From: an uncultured Oscillospiraceae bacterium
Lineage (GTDB): Bacteria; Bacillota; Clostridia; Oscillospirales; Oscillospiraceae
Length of the DNA: 26,019 bases
NCBI GenBank assembly: GCA_934573945.1
Contig: CAKTMQ010000009.1
Location: 1 to 26,019, forward strand
Direction of reading: 5' to 3'
Shown here: positions 14,570 to 22,351 of the stretch, piece after piece
Layout of the letters: each line of letters opens with the position of its first letter
How positions within the stretch are numbered: position 1 is the stretch's first letter
Translations under genes and position numbers: made by a program
Notes under the pieces: generated by a model
What the model was told of the DNA's origin: nothing
What the model saw: only the letters and a program-made list of their open reading frames with translations
Database searches by the model: none

Positions 14570-15969
14570 CAGGTGTTGTCCCGGTCTATGGGACGGCGCA
14601 GCAGCAGCCGCAGCAGCCGCTTTCCGTTAAAAGGCAGCAGCGGGTAGAGGTATCCCTTCCCCACCACCGGCTTGGTGGAGGCGATGAGCGCCACCGCGCC
14701 CACAATGCCCAGAATGAAGCCCCAGGTGTCCCACAGCCAGATCAGCACCAGCAGCACCATCCGCACCATTTTGCAGGCGTAGCCCATCTCGTAGCTGTGC
14801 TGGGCGTAGCCCGCCACCGCCACGAAGGCCATATACACCAGCACCTCCGGCACCAGCCACCGCGCCTGCACCGCGAAATCGCCCAGGATCAGCGCGCCCA
14901 GCATACTGAAAGAGTTGCTCAGGGCGTCCGGCGTGTTCAGCGACGCCAGCTTCAGCACATCCACGATCAGCTCCACCAGCAGCAGCTGTATGATCAGGGG
15001 GACATAGTACTCGTCCTCGATCAGCAGGAAGGACAGTCCCTCCGGCAGCACGTCGCCGTTCTTCACCAGCAGATACCACAGCGGTGTGATGAATACCGTC
15101 AAAAACAGCACCACCAGCCGCACCAGCTGCAAATAGGTGCCGATCAGCGGCGGAAAATAGTAGTCGTTGATCTCCTCAGCGAAGCTGAACAGCGTAGTGG
15201 GCAGCAGCATCACCGAGGGGCTGTTGTCCACCATCAGCAGGATAGTACCCTCCATCACGCTGGCGGTGGCTACATCGGGGCGTTCCGTAAAACGCACCTT
15301 CGGAAACGGGTTCCACCACTGTTTCGGTACGATGCACTCCGCCACCGACTCCTGACTCATGGAGATGGAACCTACGTCGATGCTGTCCAGCTTGCTGCGC
15401 AGCTGCCGCAGGTGTTCCTCATTGGCCTCGCCCGCCATATAGACCAGCGCCACATCCGTGCGGGAACGGCCGCCGATCTGGTGCCGCTCCAGCGTCAGCG
15501 CCGGATCACGGATCCGGCGGCGCAGCAGGGCAGCGTTGGCCATGATGCTCTCCACGAAGCCGTCGTGACTGCCCCGCAGCACCTTACTGGTGTCCGGCTC
15601 CTCCACGCCCCGGGTGGGGTATTCCTTGGCATCCAGCAGCACGCCGCCATCAAAGCCGTCGATGAGCAGCAGCGTTTTGCCGGCGAACACACCGGTGAGC
15701 ATGGCGCTCTCATCGGTCTCCGTCACCGCGTCGGGGATGGTGACGGAGGTGTCCAGAAACGTGTCCAGATCCGGCACGCGGTGCAGATCCTGCACCGCCA
15801 GCAGACGGCCGATCACCCGCTCCAGCAGGGCGTCCTCCGCGTAGCCGTTCACCACCCACAGCCGTCCCCGCCGGCCACCGGTGATCACATCCCGGGCTAC
15901 CATGTCAAAGTTCCGCCCCACACCCAGCAGGGTATCCAGCCGCGCTGTCCGTATGCCGAAATCCTCCAT
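14569..15969 (-). CDS. spoVAF: Stage V sporulation protein AF (GerA-family membrane protein)
   Basis: A 466-residue protein. The soluble N-terminal domain carries RGSHDGFVES, RRRIRDPALTLE and GGRSRTDVALVYM, conserved in the GerA/SpoVAF family. The C-terminal half has at least five hydrophobic segments from about residue 285. The opening (LGVGRNFDMVARDVITGGR) matches SpoVAF better than germinant-receptor A subunits, and no B or C receptor subunits are adjacent. SpoVAF sits in the spore inner membrane and promotes germination ion/DPA release (known). ATG 15969 has GGAGG 9 nt upstream; a TTG two codons earlier is less likely. The remaining spoVA genes are not in the window, so this copy is detached from that operon. 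Confidence 0.87.
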   Translation of the reverse strand: MEDFGIRTARLDTLLGVGRNFDMVARDVITGGRRGRLWVVNGYAEDALLERVIGRLLAVQDLHRVPDLDTFLDTSVTIPDAVTETDESAMLTGVFAGKTLLLIDGFDGGVLLDAKEYPTRGVEEPDTSKVLRGSHDGFVESIMANAALLRRRIRDPALTLERHQIGGRSRTDVALVYMAGEANEEHLRQLRSKLDSIDVGSISMSQESVAECIVPKQWWNPFPKVRFTERPDVATASVMEGTILLMVDNSPSVMLLPTTLFSFAEEINDYYFPPLIGTYLQLVRLVVLFLTVFITPLWYLLVKNGDVLPEGLSFLLIEDEYYVPLIIQLLLVELIVDVLKLASLNTPDALSNSFSMLGALILGDFAVQARWLVPEVLVYMAFVAVAGYAQHSYEMGYACKMVRMVLLVLIWLWDTWGFILGIVGAVALIASTKPVVGKGYLYPLLPFNGKRLLRLLLRRPIDRDNT

Positions 15970-16050
15970 ACGCAACCACCTCCGTTTTTTCCCAGTATGG
16001 ACATTTCCAACCGGGTTTATGCGCAGGCGTCAGAAGGACATCACGGCAGG

Positions 16051-16800
16051 TCAAAGCGCCTCAAAACGATACCGGGGCTGGCCGCGGCTCTTTTTTCCGT
16101 ACTCGATGGCCTCTGCGGGACAATAGCAGATACAGGCCATACAGTGGGTGCAATTGCCGCCCCAACGGGGCTTACCGTCCTCAAGGGTAATGTTGTTCAG
16201 CGGACAGCGGCTGACGCACTGTCCACAGCCGGTGCAAGCTGCGCTGGCGGTGAAAGCACCGTCCTTCACCGCAAAAGCATAAAACAACGGGTTCACCGGG
16301 CCGCTCATAAACCGGTCATAGAGATTATGGCGGGGCGGGGTGAATTCTCTGTTCTGTTGGACGGCGGCGATGGCGCGATCAACGTCCGGCTCCGCCCGGG
16401 CAACGATCTGCCGCGCCTCCTCCGCCCCGGGAGCACGGAACATGGCGATATAGTTCTCCGGCATGACGAGCTGCGCCGTGCCCATATAGGCAAGCCCTTT
16501 CTCCTGACAGAGCCGCCGGTTATATCCGGCGGCATTGCCGATCTCGCTGCCGCAGGTCATGACGAACCACGCCCGCTCCGCGCCGGGCAGTGCCGTTTGC
16601 AGCAGCCAGTCCCGCACCACGCGGGGGATACGCCAGGCGTAGGTAGGCGTGACGATAACAAGGCGCGTATCACCTGTCACCGGCGAGGTGTCCCCCGCTC
16701 TGATCCGATCGTTCATGCACAGCAGCGTGTCCCCCAGTGCTTCGGCCAGACGTGCAGCGACATGCCGGCTGTTGCCGGTGCCTGTAAAATAAAGTATCAT
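16051..16800 (-). CDS. EFR1-family flavodoxin-ferredoxin fusion
   Basis: A 249-residue protein with an N-terminal flavodoxin-like domain (MILYFTGTGNSRHVAARLAE, FMN phosphate loop) and a C-terminal pair of 4Fe-4S motifs: CTGCGQCVSRCP (about residues 195-206) and CTHCMACICYCPAEAI (about 221-236). This layout is the EFR1 family of electron-transfer proteins in anaerobes. The ATG at 16800 overlaps the stop of the peptide deformylase gene (ATGA), with GAGGGG upstream. It is last in the operon. Because it depends on translation of the broken gene ahead of it, its expression may be reduced unless ribosomes initiate afresh. Confidence 0.9.
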   Translation of the reverse strand: MILYFTGTGNSRHVAARLAEALGDTLLCMNDRIRAGDTSPVTGDTRLVIVTPTYAWRIPRVVRDWLLQTALPGAERAWFVMTCGSEIGNAAGYNRRLCQEKGLAYMGTAQLVMPENYIAMFRAPGAEEARQIVARAEPDVDRAIAAVQQNREFTPPRHNLYDRFMSGPVNPLFYAFAVKDGAFTASAACTGCGQCVSRCPLNNITLEDGKPRWGGNCTHCMACICYCPAEAIEYGKKSRGQPRYRFEAL

Positions 16801-17482
16801 ATCAATATCCCCTCGCAGTGATCGATCTCGTGCTGGATGATCTGTGCCGTCCAGCCGGTAAAGGTTTTGAGCCGGGTCTGAAATTTCTCGTTCTGCCACT
16901 GCATCTTGATGGTCTGAAAACGGGTGGTCTTTCGCCTGCCGACGAGGGACAGACACCCCTCCTCCGCCTCGTATGCGCCGGACTTTCTGACGATGACGGG
17001 GTTGAACATGACCTCATAGCTGCCCTCGTTGTCAAAGGCGATACTACCATCGATCAACAAGGGCAAACACGGTTTTGACGGGCAGAAATGCGCCCATACT
17101 ACGTCAAGCCCCTTGACAATACGGCAAGTATTCTCTGCGGGTCTTTTCTTGTCTGGGCACATTTCTGCTCCGACAAAACTGCTCGCACCTGCCAGCAATG
17201 GATTTTCGAGTGATTTTTGGCTTTTGAGACGCAGGCGGGCTGGCGCCCGCCAAGGCGAAAAGGACAAAAAGCGCCGGAAAGACATGCTGTCAGGCGTGTT
17301 TGCCCTTGTTGATCGATGGTACTCTTACAAATGCCGATCATATTGGCCGCCATGCCCACGCAGCCGTCCCTGTGGGCGATCAGGGTGTCCAGCAGATCCT
17401 GCGCTGCGGCCAGGTCATCTGCCGTGGCCGGTGCGGCCTTTCGGGCAAGAAAAAATGTATCTCTGCAGATCTCACGGATCAT
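16797..17482 (-). pseudogene. Peptide deformylase gene split by a MITE
   Basis: Two halves of one gene flank a 275-bp insertion. The 5' half (17482 to 17321) encodes MIREICRDTFFLARKAAPAT to CVGMAANMIGICKS, with motif 1 in the variant form GMAANMIG. The 3' half (17045 to 16797) resumes at SIAFDNEGSYEVMFNPVI, with EGCLS (metal-binding Cys) and QHEIDHCEG (HExxH). Removing the insert plus one copy of the 3-bp duplication restores an uninterrupted frame of about 135 residues, the size of the short clostridial deformylases. As it stands, translation from 17482 runs into the insert and stops at 17099. The enzyme would remove formyl groups from nascent proteins; this copy is presumably inactive and probably not the only one. 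GGAGG precedes the start, which overlaps the hydrolase stop (ATGA). Confidence 0.93.
17046..17320. mobile_element. 275-bp MITE with perfect 26-bp terminal inverted repeats
   Basis: The ends at 17046-17071 and 17295-17320 are exact inverted copies (outermost ACCATCGATCAACAAGGG). The flanking bases ACT at 17043-17045 and ACT at 17321-17323 fit a 3-bp target-site duplication. No transposase is encoded; an inner inverted repeat (17081-17096 with 17154-17169, 14 of 16 matches) gives it further secondary structure. It is therefore a non-autonomous element mobilised in trans. The family is not recognised. Confidence 0.92.
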
Positions 17483-18339
17483 GGCTGTTCCTCCTTCTGC
17501 GGGGCAAAGAAATGCTCCCGGGCATAGGCAAAGTGTCGATTGAAGGTGTCCGCCGCCTGTCTGCTGAGGGCGGCATCCGGCTGCATCATGTCAAAGGCGT
17601 GTACGTCCGTATGGTAGACATCCAGCTCCGCCGGCACACCGGCGGCACGCAGCCGGGCAAAATAGGCCACGGTCTCCGCGTAGAACGGTTCACCGTCGCC
17701 CACGAAGGAATAGGCCGGCGGCAGACCGGAGAAATCCGTCAGCCGCGCCGGTGCGGCATAGGGCGTGAGCCGGGTGCGATCCATATCCCGCAGATACATC
17801 CGCCACGCCAGATGGTTGCGCCGGGTATTCCAGACCTGGCCGTGGTTGTCCCGGGAGGTCTCGGTGTCCCGGTCGTCCAGCATGGGGTAAAGCGGCATCT
17901 GGAAGGCCACATTCACCGCGCCCGTATCCCGCGCTCTGATACAGACCGCCGCACACAATCCGCCGCCGGCACTCTCGCCGCCGACCATAAGCTGGTCGCT
18001 CCGCACGCCCAGTTCCGCAGCGTGTTCCTTCAGATAGAGCAGCGCCGTCCAGCTGTCGTCAAACGCCGCGGGATAGGGCGTCCGCACGGCCAGCCGGTAC
18101 CCCGGTGACAGCACCACTGCACCATAGCGCTTGACCAGCTCCACCGCCCGGGACATATGCACCATTTCCTTCATTCCCACGATATAGCCGCCGCCATGGA
18201 GCCACAGCACGCCTGCCGCGTCCGCAGGTCTTTCCAAGGGTGACAGCACCAGCGCCGGGATGCCGCCGTGCGCCGCCGGGATGCTGATCTCCTCCACGCG
18301 TACCGCCTTATCAGGCTTTATGGAACGCATGGCGCTCAC
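17479..18339 (-). CDS. Alpha/beta hydrolase, HSL-like esterase
   Basis: A 286-residue hydrolase of the hormone-sensitive-lipase type. The oxyanion motif HGGG is at residues 48-51, the nucleophile elbow GESAGG at 121-126 (Ser123) and the likely catalytic His at 247 (TDVHAFDM). The acid position in VGDGEPF is Glu217 where most relatives have Asp, a substitution I believe also occurs in relatives. No signal peptide, so cytoplasmic. The GTG at 18339 overlaps the stop of the HxlR gene (GTGA); an ATG three codons later (18330) is the alternative. Its stop overlaps the deformylase start. The substrate is unknown. Confidence 0.9.
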   Translation of the reverse strand: MSAMRSIKPDKAVRVEEISIPAAHGGIPALVLSPLERPADAAGVLWLHGGGYIVGMKEMVHMSRAVELVKRYGAVVLSPGYRLAVRTPYPAAFDDSWTALLYLKEHAAELGVRSDQLMVGGESAGGGLCAAVCIRARDTGAVNVAFQMPLYPMLDDRDTETSRDNHGQVWNTRRNHLAWRMYLRDMDRTRLTPYAAPARLTDFSGLPPAYSFVGDGEPFYAETVAYFARLRAAGVPAELDVYHTDVHAFDMMQPDAALSRQAADTFNRHFAYAREHFFAPQKEEQP

Positions 18340-18650
18340 CCGTTCTTCTGCTGGTAGTCCGTTCCCCAGACCACCATGGCATCCAGAATAGGCTTTAAGC
18401 TGTATCCGGTGTCCGTCAGGGTATACTCGACCCGTGGCGGCACTTCGGCATAAACCTTACGGGTCAAAAGTCCCTTTTCCTCCATATCCCGCAGCTGGGC
18501 GGTCAGAACTTTCTGGGATACCGTGCCGATGGCTCTTTTCAGCTCCCCAAAGCGTCTGGTACCGTTCATCAGTTCACGCAGGATCAATACCTTCCATTTA
18601 TCGCCGATCAGCATCAGCGTGGTCTCTACAGGGCAGGCCGGCAATTTCAT
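18336..18650 (-). CDS. HxlR-family transcriptional regulator
   Basis: A 104-residue winged-helix regulator. CPVETTLMLIGDKWKVLILR (residues 5-24) is the HxlR signature, with the N-terminal Cys found in redox- or electrophile-sensing members. The recognition helix lies in VSQKVLTAQLRDMEEKGLL and the wing in RVEYTLTDTG. GGAGG is 7 nt before the ATG at 18650; the longer frame to 18692 lies within the regulatory region. First gene of the minus-strand operon and divergent from the MBL-like/macrodomain/sirtuin unit, so it probably controls both (inference). Confidence 0.92.
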   Translation of the reverse strand: MKLPACPVETTLMLIGDKWKVLILRELMNGTRRFGELKRAIGTVSQKVLTAQLRDMEEKGLLTRKVYAEVPPRVEYTLTDTGYSLKPILDAMVVWGTDYQQKNG

Positions 18651-18664
18651 CGCAAATCCTCCAA

Positions 18665-18684
18665 TAGTATCCTTTTGGTAACTA
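18665..18684. promoter_or_regulatory. Candidate HxlR operator
   Basis: TAGTATCC-N4-GGTAACTA is an imperfect palindrome of half-sites GG(A/T)(T/A)ACTA located just upstream of the regulator's ribosome site. A related GATACTACC lies at 18731-18739 over the divergent promoter. Confidence 0.45.
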
Positions 18685-18704
18685 CACCACAATATTGTGC
18701 TTGC

Positions 18705-18733
18705 TTTACAGATAATCCCTACAGCGCTATGAT
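18705..18733 (+). promoter_or_regulatory. Promoter of the MBL-like/macrodomain/sirtuin operon
   Basis: -35 TTTACA (18705-18710), 17-nt spacer and -10 TATGAT (18728-18733). The ribosome site GGAGG is about 40 nt downstream. Confidence 0.65.
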
Positions 18734-18788
18734 ACTACCAACGAAAGCAAAAAACAACCTTTCGCACAAAAATCTGGAGGTATTGATC

Positions 18789-19592
18789 ATGAACAAAATT
18801 GCTGACCGCACCGCAGCGCTGAACAAGGGACGTGTGGACATCTATACGAAAAACGGTATCACTCTGTACGCCTATCAAACCCGGGACGCCATCGACAATG
18901 AGGTGTTCGTTCTGGCAAAAGACGGACGCGGCGTGGTGATCGAGCTGCCCTGTTTCTACGACAATATCCGTGAGCTGACGGCGTTTCTGGCGCAGGAGGG
19001 GATCACCGTGGAGGGCAAGCTGGTCGCCTACCACGCGGCGGGCGCGTCTTTCCTGCCGGAAGTCCCCGCCTACGGCACGGTCTCTTCCGTCGCTTATAAC
19101 ACGACAGGCGGCGGCGCGGGGCTGGTATCCAGCTTCAAAAGTGCTTTCGGCGAGAGCTTTGACGCCGGACTCTGCGCCGTGGATCACATCATGGCCGAGG
19201 GAAAGACAGAGATCGCCGGCATTCGCTTTGTGGTAAAGCCCAACGCCGAAGCCTATGATCTGGAGATCCCGGAGATCAACTGCGTGTACACCCACATGAT
19301 GGGACATGACTGCCATTCCATCGTGGCCGGCTGCCCTCACGCCGACGGCATGATCTCTCAGCTGAACTATTACATCCGCCGCGGCTTTGACCTGGTACTG
19401 ACCTCTCACTATACGCCGGAGGATCTGAAGGATGCGCAGACCAAGGTGGCTTATCTCACCGAGCTGAAGGAAATCGCACTGACCTGCGAAAGCGCCGCAG
19501 AGATGAAGGCGAAGGTACAGGAGAAGCACCCCGACTACAGCGGCATGAACTATCTGGATATGACCGTGGGCTTTTTCTTCCCCAACAAGTGA
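18789..19592 (+). CDS. MBL-fold-like protein, putative metallohydrolase
   Basis: A 267-residue cytoplasmic protein with no signal peptide. Its layout resembles metallo-beta-lactamase-fold proteins: an early beta sheet with DNEVFVLAKDGRGVVIELP, then AYHAAGASF (His82) at the place of the usual HxHxDH motif, which is degenerate here, a His-rich patch YTHMMGHDCHSIVAGCPHAD (His169, 173, 176, 184) and LTSHYTPED (His207). The family appears conserved in Clostridia, but I know no function. GGAGG is 8 nt before the ATG. First gene of the operon with the ADP-ribosylation pair; the next gene begins 22 nt on. MBL assignment is moderate. Confidence 0.75.
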   Translation: MNKIADRTAALNKGRVDIYTKNGITLYAYQTRDAIDNEVFVLAKDGRGVVIELPCFYDNIRELTAFLAQEGITVEGKLVAYHAAGASFLPEVPAYGTVSSVAYNTTGGGAGLVSSFKSAFGESFDAGLCAVDHIMAEGKTEIAGIRFVVKPNAEAYDLEIPEINCVYTHMMGHDCHSIVAGCPHADGMISQLNYYIRRGFDLVLTSHYTPEDLKDAQTKVAYLTELKEIALTCESAAEMKAKVQEKHPDYSGMNYLDMTVGFFFPNK

Positions 19593-19614
19593 GAAGCCCG
19601 GAAAGGAACACACC

Positions 19615-20394
19615 ATGACACAGGCGGAACGGCGGCTGTTTTTGATCCGGTCGCTGATCAACGAAAGAACGGAATATAAAGAGCTGCGGATCCCGCCGGA
19701 CGCGGCGGAACAGCGCCGTCTGCTGCGCAGTCTGGTGAACGTCCGTCCGCCCCGGGAGGCGGACGCGGCGTTCCTGACGGTGCAGGACGACTATCTGCGG
19801 CAGGACCTGGCGGAGCGCGGCATCGTCCGCGTGGATGAGCTGACGCCGGTCAGCGCAGACCTGTATCTCTGGCAGGGCGACATCACCCGCCTGCAGTGCG
19901 GCGCTATTGTAAACGCGGCAAACAGCGGCATGACCGGCTGCTATATTCCCTGCCACACCTGCATCGATAACTGCATCCACACCTATGCTGGCGTGCAGCT
20001 CCGGCTGGACTGCGCCGGTCTGATGACGCAGCAGGGCTGCGAGGAGCCGGTCGGGCAGGCAAAGATCACGAAAGCCTACAATCTGCCCTGTGACTATGTG
20101 CTGCACACCGTGGGGCCTATCGTACAGGGACGGGTGACGGCAGAGGATCAGCGTCTGCTGGCATCGTGCTACCGTGCCTGCTTTACCCTGGCGGCGCAGA
20201 GGGGCGTGGAGAGCCTCGCGTTCTGCTGTATCTCCACCGGTGTGTTTCATTTTCCACACAGACGGGCGGCGGAGATCGCCGTGGAGACGGTACGGCACTG
20301 CAAGGAGGAGACCGGAAGTGGAATGAAGGTGATTTTCAATGTTTTCAAGGATACGGACAGAGCGATCTATCAGCAATTACTCCGCGCAGATTGA
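19615..20394 (+). CDS. Zinc-dependent macrodomain protein-ADP-ribose hydrolase
   Basis: A 259-residue protein. An N-terminal helical extension (about 1-80) precedes the macrodomain: GDIT at 88-91, NAANSGM at 100-106 and the zinc-macro signature CYIPCHTCIDNCIHTYAG (about 109-126), then GQAKITKAYNLP and CISTGVFHFP, the phosphate-binding loop. Members of this class, such as those of Staphylococcus aureus and Streptococcus, remove ADP-ribose placed by the neighbouring class M sirtuin (known). AAAGGA precedes the ATG. Its 3' end overlaps the sirtuin gene by 56 nt, so the pair is co-expressed. Confidence 0.94.
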   Translation: MTQAERRLFLIRSLINERTEYKELRIPPDAAEQRRLLRSLVNVRPPREADAAFLTVQDDYLRQDLAERGIVRVDELTPVSADLYLWQGDITRLQCGAIVNAANSGMTGCYIPCHTCIDNCIHTYAGVQLRLDCAGLMTQQGCEEPVGQAKITKAYNLPCDYVLHTVGPIVQGRVTAEDQRLLASCYRACFTLAAQRGVESLAFCCISTGVFHFPHRRAAEIAVETVRHCKEETGSGMKVIFNVFKDTDRAIYQQLLRAD

Positions 20395-21214
20395 CCGCTT
20401 GCGCACGGCGCTTCACAACGCGGACGCCGTGGTGATCGGCGCAGGCGCCGGGCTGTCCGCCGCGGCAGGGTTTACTTACAGCGGCCAGCGGTTTGAACAG
20501 CATTTCTCCGATTTTGCGGAGAAGTATGGGATACGGGATATGTACACCGGCGGATTCTATCCGTTTCCGATACCGGAGGTGTTCTGGGCGTATTGGAGCC
20601 GGTATATCTTCATCAATCGTTATCAGGATGCGCCGAAGCCGGTTTATCACGAACTTCTGGAGCTGGTGCGGGACAAGGATCATTTTACCATTACCACCAA
20701 TGTGGATCACTGCTTCCAGAAAGCGGGCATCGATAAAAAGCGGCTGTTTTACACGCAGGGTGACTACGGACTGTTCCAGTGCAGCGCTCCCTGCTGTCAG
20801 GAGACCTTTGACAACGAGACAGTCATCCGCGAGATGGTGCGGCAGCAGGCGCATATGGAGATCCCGACGGCGCTTCTGCCGGTCTGCCCCCACTGCGGCA
20901 GGCCCATGACCATGAACCTCCGCTGCGATGAAACATTTGTGGAGGATGAGGGGTGGCACGCGGCAGCGGAACGGTACGAAAACTTTCTCCGTACCCGTAA
21001 GGGACAGAGGATCCTCTTTCTGGAGCTGGGCGTCGGCTACAACACGCCGGTCATCATCAAATACCCCTTCTGGCGGATGACGGCAAAAAATCCGAAGGCC
21101 ATCTATGCCTGCATCAACCTGGGGGAGCCTGTCACGATGCGTGGTCTTGAAAAACAGTCGATTTTAATAGACGGCGATATTGGGACGGTAATACACGCGC
21201 TGCATCAGCCATAA
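20339..21214 (+). CDS. Class M sirtuin (SirTM), protein ADP-ribosyltransferase
   Basis: A 291-residue Sir2-fold protein. The NAD-binding loop GAGAGLS is at residues 34-40 and TTNVDH at 119-124. Where deacetylase sirtuins have a catalytic His, the sequence is FYTQGDYGLFQC (Gln140), the class M hallmark associated with ADP-ribosyl transfer instead of deacylation. A Cys pair (CPHCG, 183-187) with Cys148 and Cys152/153 could bind zinc. AAGGTGAT precedes the ATG at 20339, inside the macrodomain gene. In pathogens the target is lipoylated GcvH-L; neither GcvH-L nor LplA2 is in this window, so the target here is open. Confidence 0.93.
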   Translation: MFSRIRTERSISNYSAQIDRLRTALHNADAVVIGAGAGLSAAAGFTYSGQRFEQHFSDFAEKYGIRDMYTGGFYPFPIPEVFWAYWSRYIFINRYQDAPKPVYHELLELVRDKDHFTITTNVDHCFQKAGIDKKRLFYTQGDYGLFQCSAPCCQETFDNETVIREMVRQQAHMEIPTALLPVCPHCGRPMTMNLRCDETFVEDEGWHAAAERYENFLRTRKGQRILFLELGVGYNTPVIIKYPFWRMTAKNPKAIYACINLGEPVTMRGLEKQSILIDGDIGTVIHALHQP

Positions 21215-21779
21215 TCAGAGCTGCTCCGCACGGCTGCCGGGTGCACATACGATTTGGCCGGTGCCCATCCGTTCCACCTACTAAAAAGGATCCCCGCATA
21301 CTGACGTATGCGGGGATCCTAAACTGTCGGATGGCTGGTTCAAAATTGCGGCGGCTGTTGGGAAATCCGCAGCCGCAGATCATCAGATACCGCAGGTGTG
21401 AATAGTCTCGCTGCCCTACATGAACATAGCTTCCGTTCACCTCTGCCATTGCCATGGAGGACAGGGGCAGCGTGCGGTCAACAAGATTTTTCAGTGCGGC
21501 GGGCATCCCGCAGCAGTATAGCGGATAACTGAACAGCAGCAGATCGCTCACGAGCATCTGCTCCAGAATCTCGCGCATATCATCATCGATCACGCATCGT
21601 CCGCCGTTATATTTACAGGCAAAGCAGCCGCGGCAGAACGCAATATGCCGGTCAATCACGTGGAAGGTCTGTATCTCCTGCGGAGCGGCCTCCTCCATAC
21701 CGGCCAGAAAAGCCCGCGTGATCTGCATGGTGTCGCTTTTCTCTCTTTTCGGGCTTCCGTTAAAAACAAGAATTTTCAT
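21132..21779 (-). pseudogene. NAD(P)H/flavodoxin-like oxidoreductase, 3' truncated
   Basis: The N-terminal 150 or so residues are a normal flavodoxin-like reductase: MKILVFNGSPKREKSDT (FMN loop), CRGCFACKYNGGRCVIDDDM and SYPLYCCGMPAALKNLVDRT, up to FPNSRRNFEPAIRQF near 21321. From there the frame reads straight through a terminator hairpin (21283-21320) and into the 3' end of the convergent sirtuin gene, giving a tail with no resemblance to the family, which normally continues for several dozen more residues. The C-terminal part has evidently been deleted. The truncated product may not fold. The ribosome site AAAGGAA is rather distant from the ATG. Confidence 0.8.
21283..21320 (-). terminator. 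Strong terminator inside the truncated reductase frame
   Basis: A 15-bp perfect stem (AGGATCCCCGCATAC and complement) with a 4-nt loop, followed by TTTTT on the minus strand. It sits directly at the point where homology of the reductase ends. Confidence 0.85.
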
Positions 21780-21813
21780 CTGTGCTCGCTTTCCTTTCGG
21801 TCGTTTCAGGTGC

Positions 21814-22221
21814 TCACAGGATCCCGAGCAGTGTCATGCTCGCCGCGGTCTCCGCCGCCGCCTCTTCTCCGGTCTGCCCTGACCCGCGGAGCTGCTTCAG
21901 GTTTTCCAGCGCAGACGGATCGTTGGCGGTAATACGCTGCAGCGTCCGGCACGCATCCATCTGCGCACAATCCGCACAGGTATTCAGTCCTCTTTCCCGA
22001 ACGCAGCTATGGATGGGACAGAGGCTGTCACAGAAGGGCGTCTTTGTGCCTTCCACGCGGCAACCGGTACAGCAAAGCATCTCCGGCGTGATCGGCACAC
22101 CGTTGAGCTTTGTCCAAAGGGCGGCGGTTTTTTCACGCAGGGCATTGTCTCCCGTCATTGTGGCGATCCGGGCATCACATTTTTCGCAGTCCAGGCCGCA
22201 GCAGGCGATCAGATCGTTCAT
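21814..22221 (-). CDS. DUF3795 cysteine-rich protein
   Basis: A 135-residue protein with 13 Cys. CCGLDCEKCDA at residues 7-17 and the later pairs CCTGCR, CPIHSC and CADC fit the DUF3795 family of small putative zinc-binding proteins common in anaerobes; function unknown. GGAGG lies 8 nt before the ATG at 22221. It precedes the truncated reductase by 34 nt on the same strand, and the two were probably co-transcribed. Confidence 0.88.
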   Translation of the reverse strand: MNDLIACCGLDCEKCDARIATMTGDNALREKTAALWTKLNGVPITPEMLCCTGCRVEGTKTPFCDSLCPIHSCVRERGLNTCADCAQMDACRTLQRITANDPSALENLKQLRGSGQTGEEAAAETAASMTLLGIL

Positions 22222-22298
22222 ATCGGTTCCTCCTTATCCATAGATACCCATTCCGGCTTATCGCTTCAGAAAGCTGTCCTCGCCCGAAGGCAGCAGTA

Positions 22299-22338
22299 AG
22301 ACGCAGTACAAGCCGCTCTTCAGGGCTGCACTGCGTCT
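22299..22338 (-). terminator. Hairpin overlapping the KTR gene stop
   Basis: AGACGCAGT (22299-22307) pairs with ACTGCGTCT (22330-22338) around a partly paired loop. The T run expected after it on the minus strand is short (TTACTG), so it may be a weakened terminator. Confidence 0.5.
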
Positions 22339-22351
22339 AAGCGTCTGGCAT
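22326..22351. repeat. KTR 3'-end repeat, copy 1
   Basis: 26 bp matching 24658-24683 at 25 of 26 positions; the one difference creates the early TAG in this copy. It covers the end of the KTR reading frame and the first arm of its terminator. Confidence 0.85.

Noticed and set aside
14797..16821. 674-codon + strand frame opposite spoVAF and the EFR1 gene
   Set aside because: Antisense to two recognised proteins; the translation is a low-complexity His/Gln/Arg-rich shadow.
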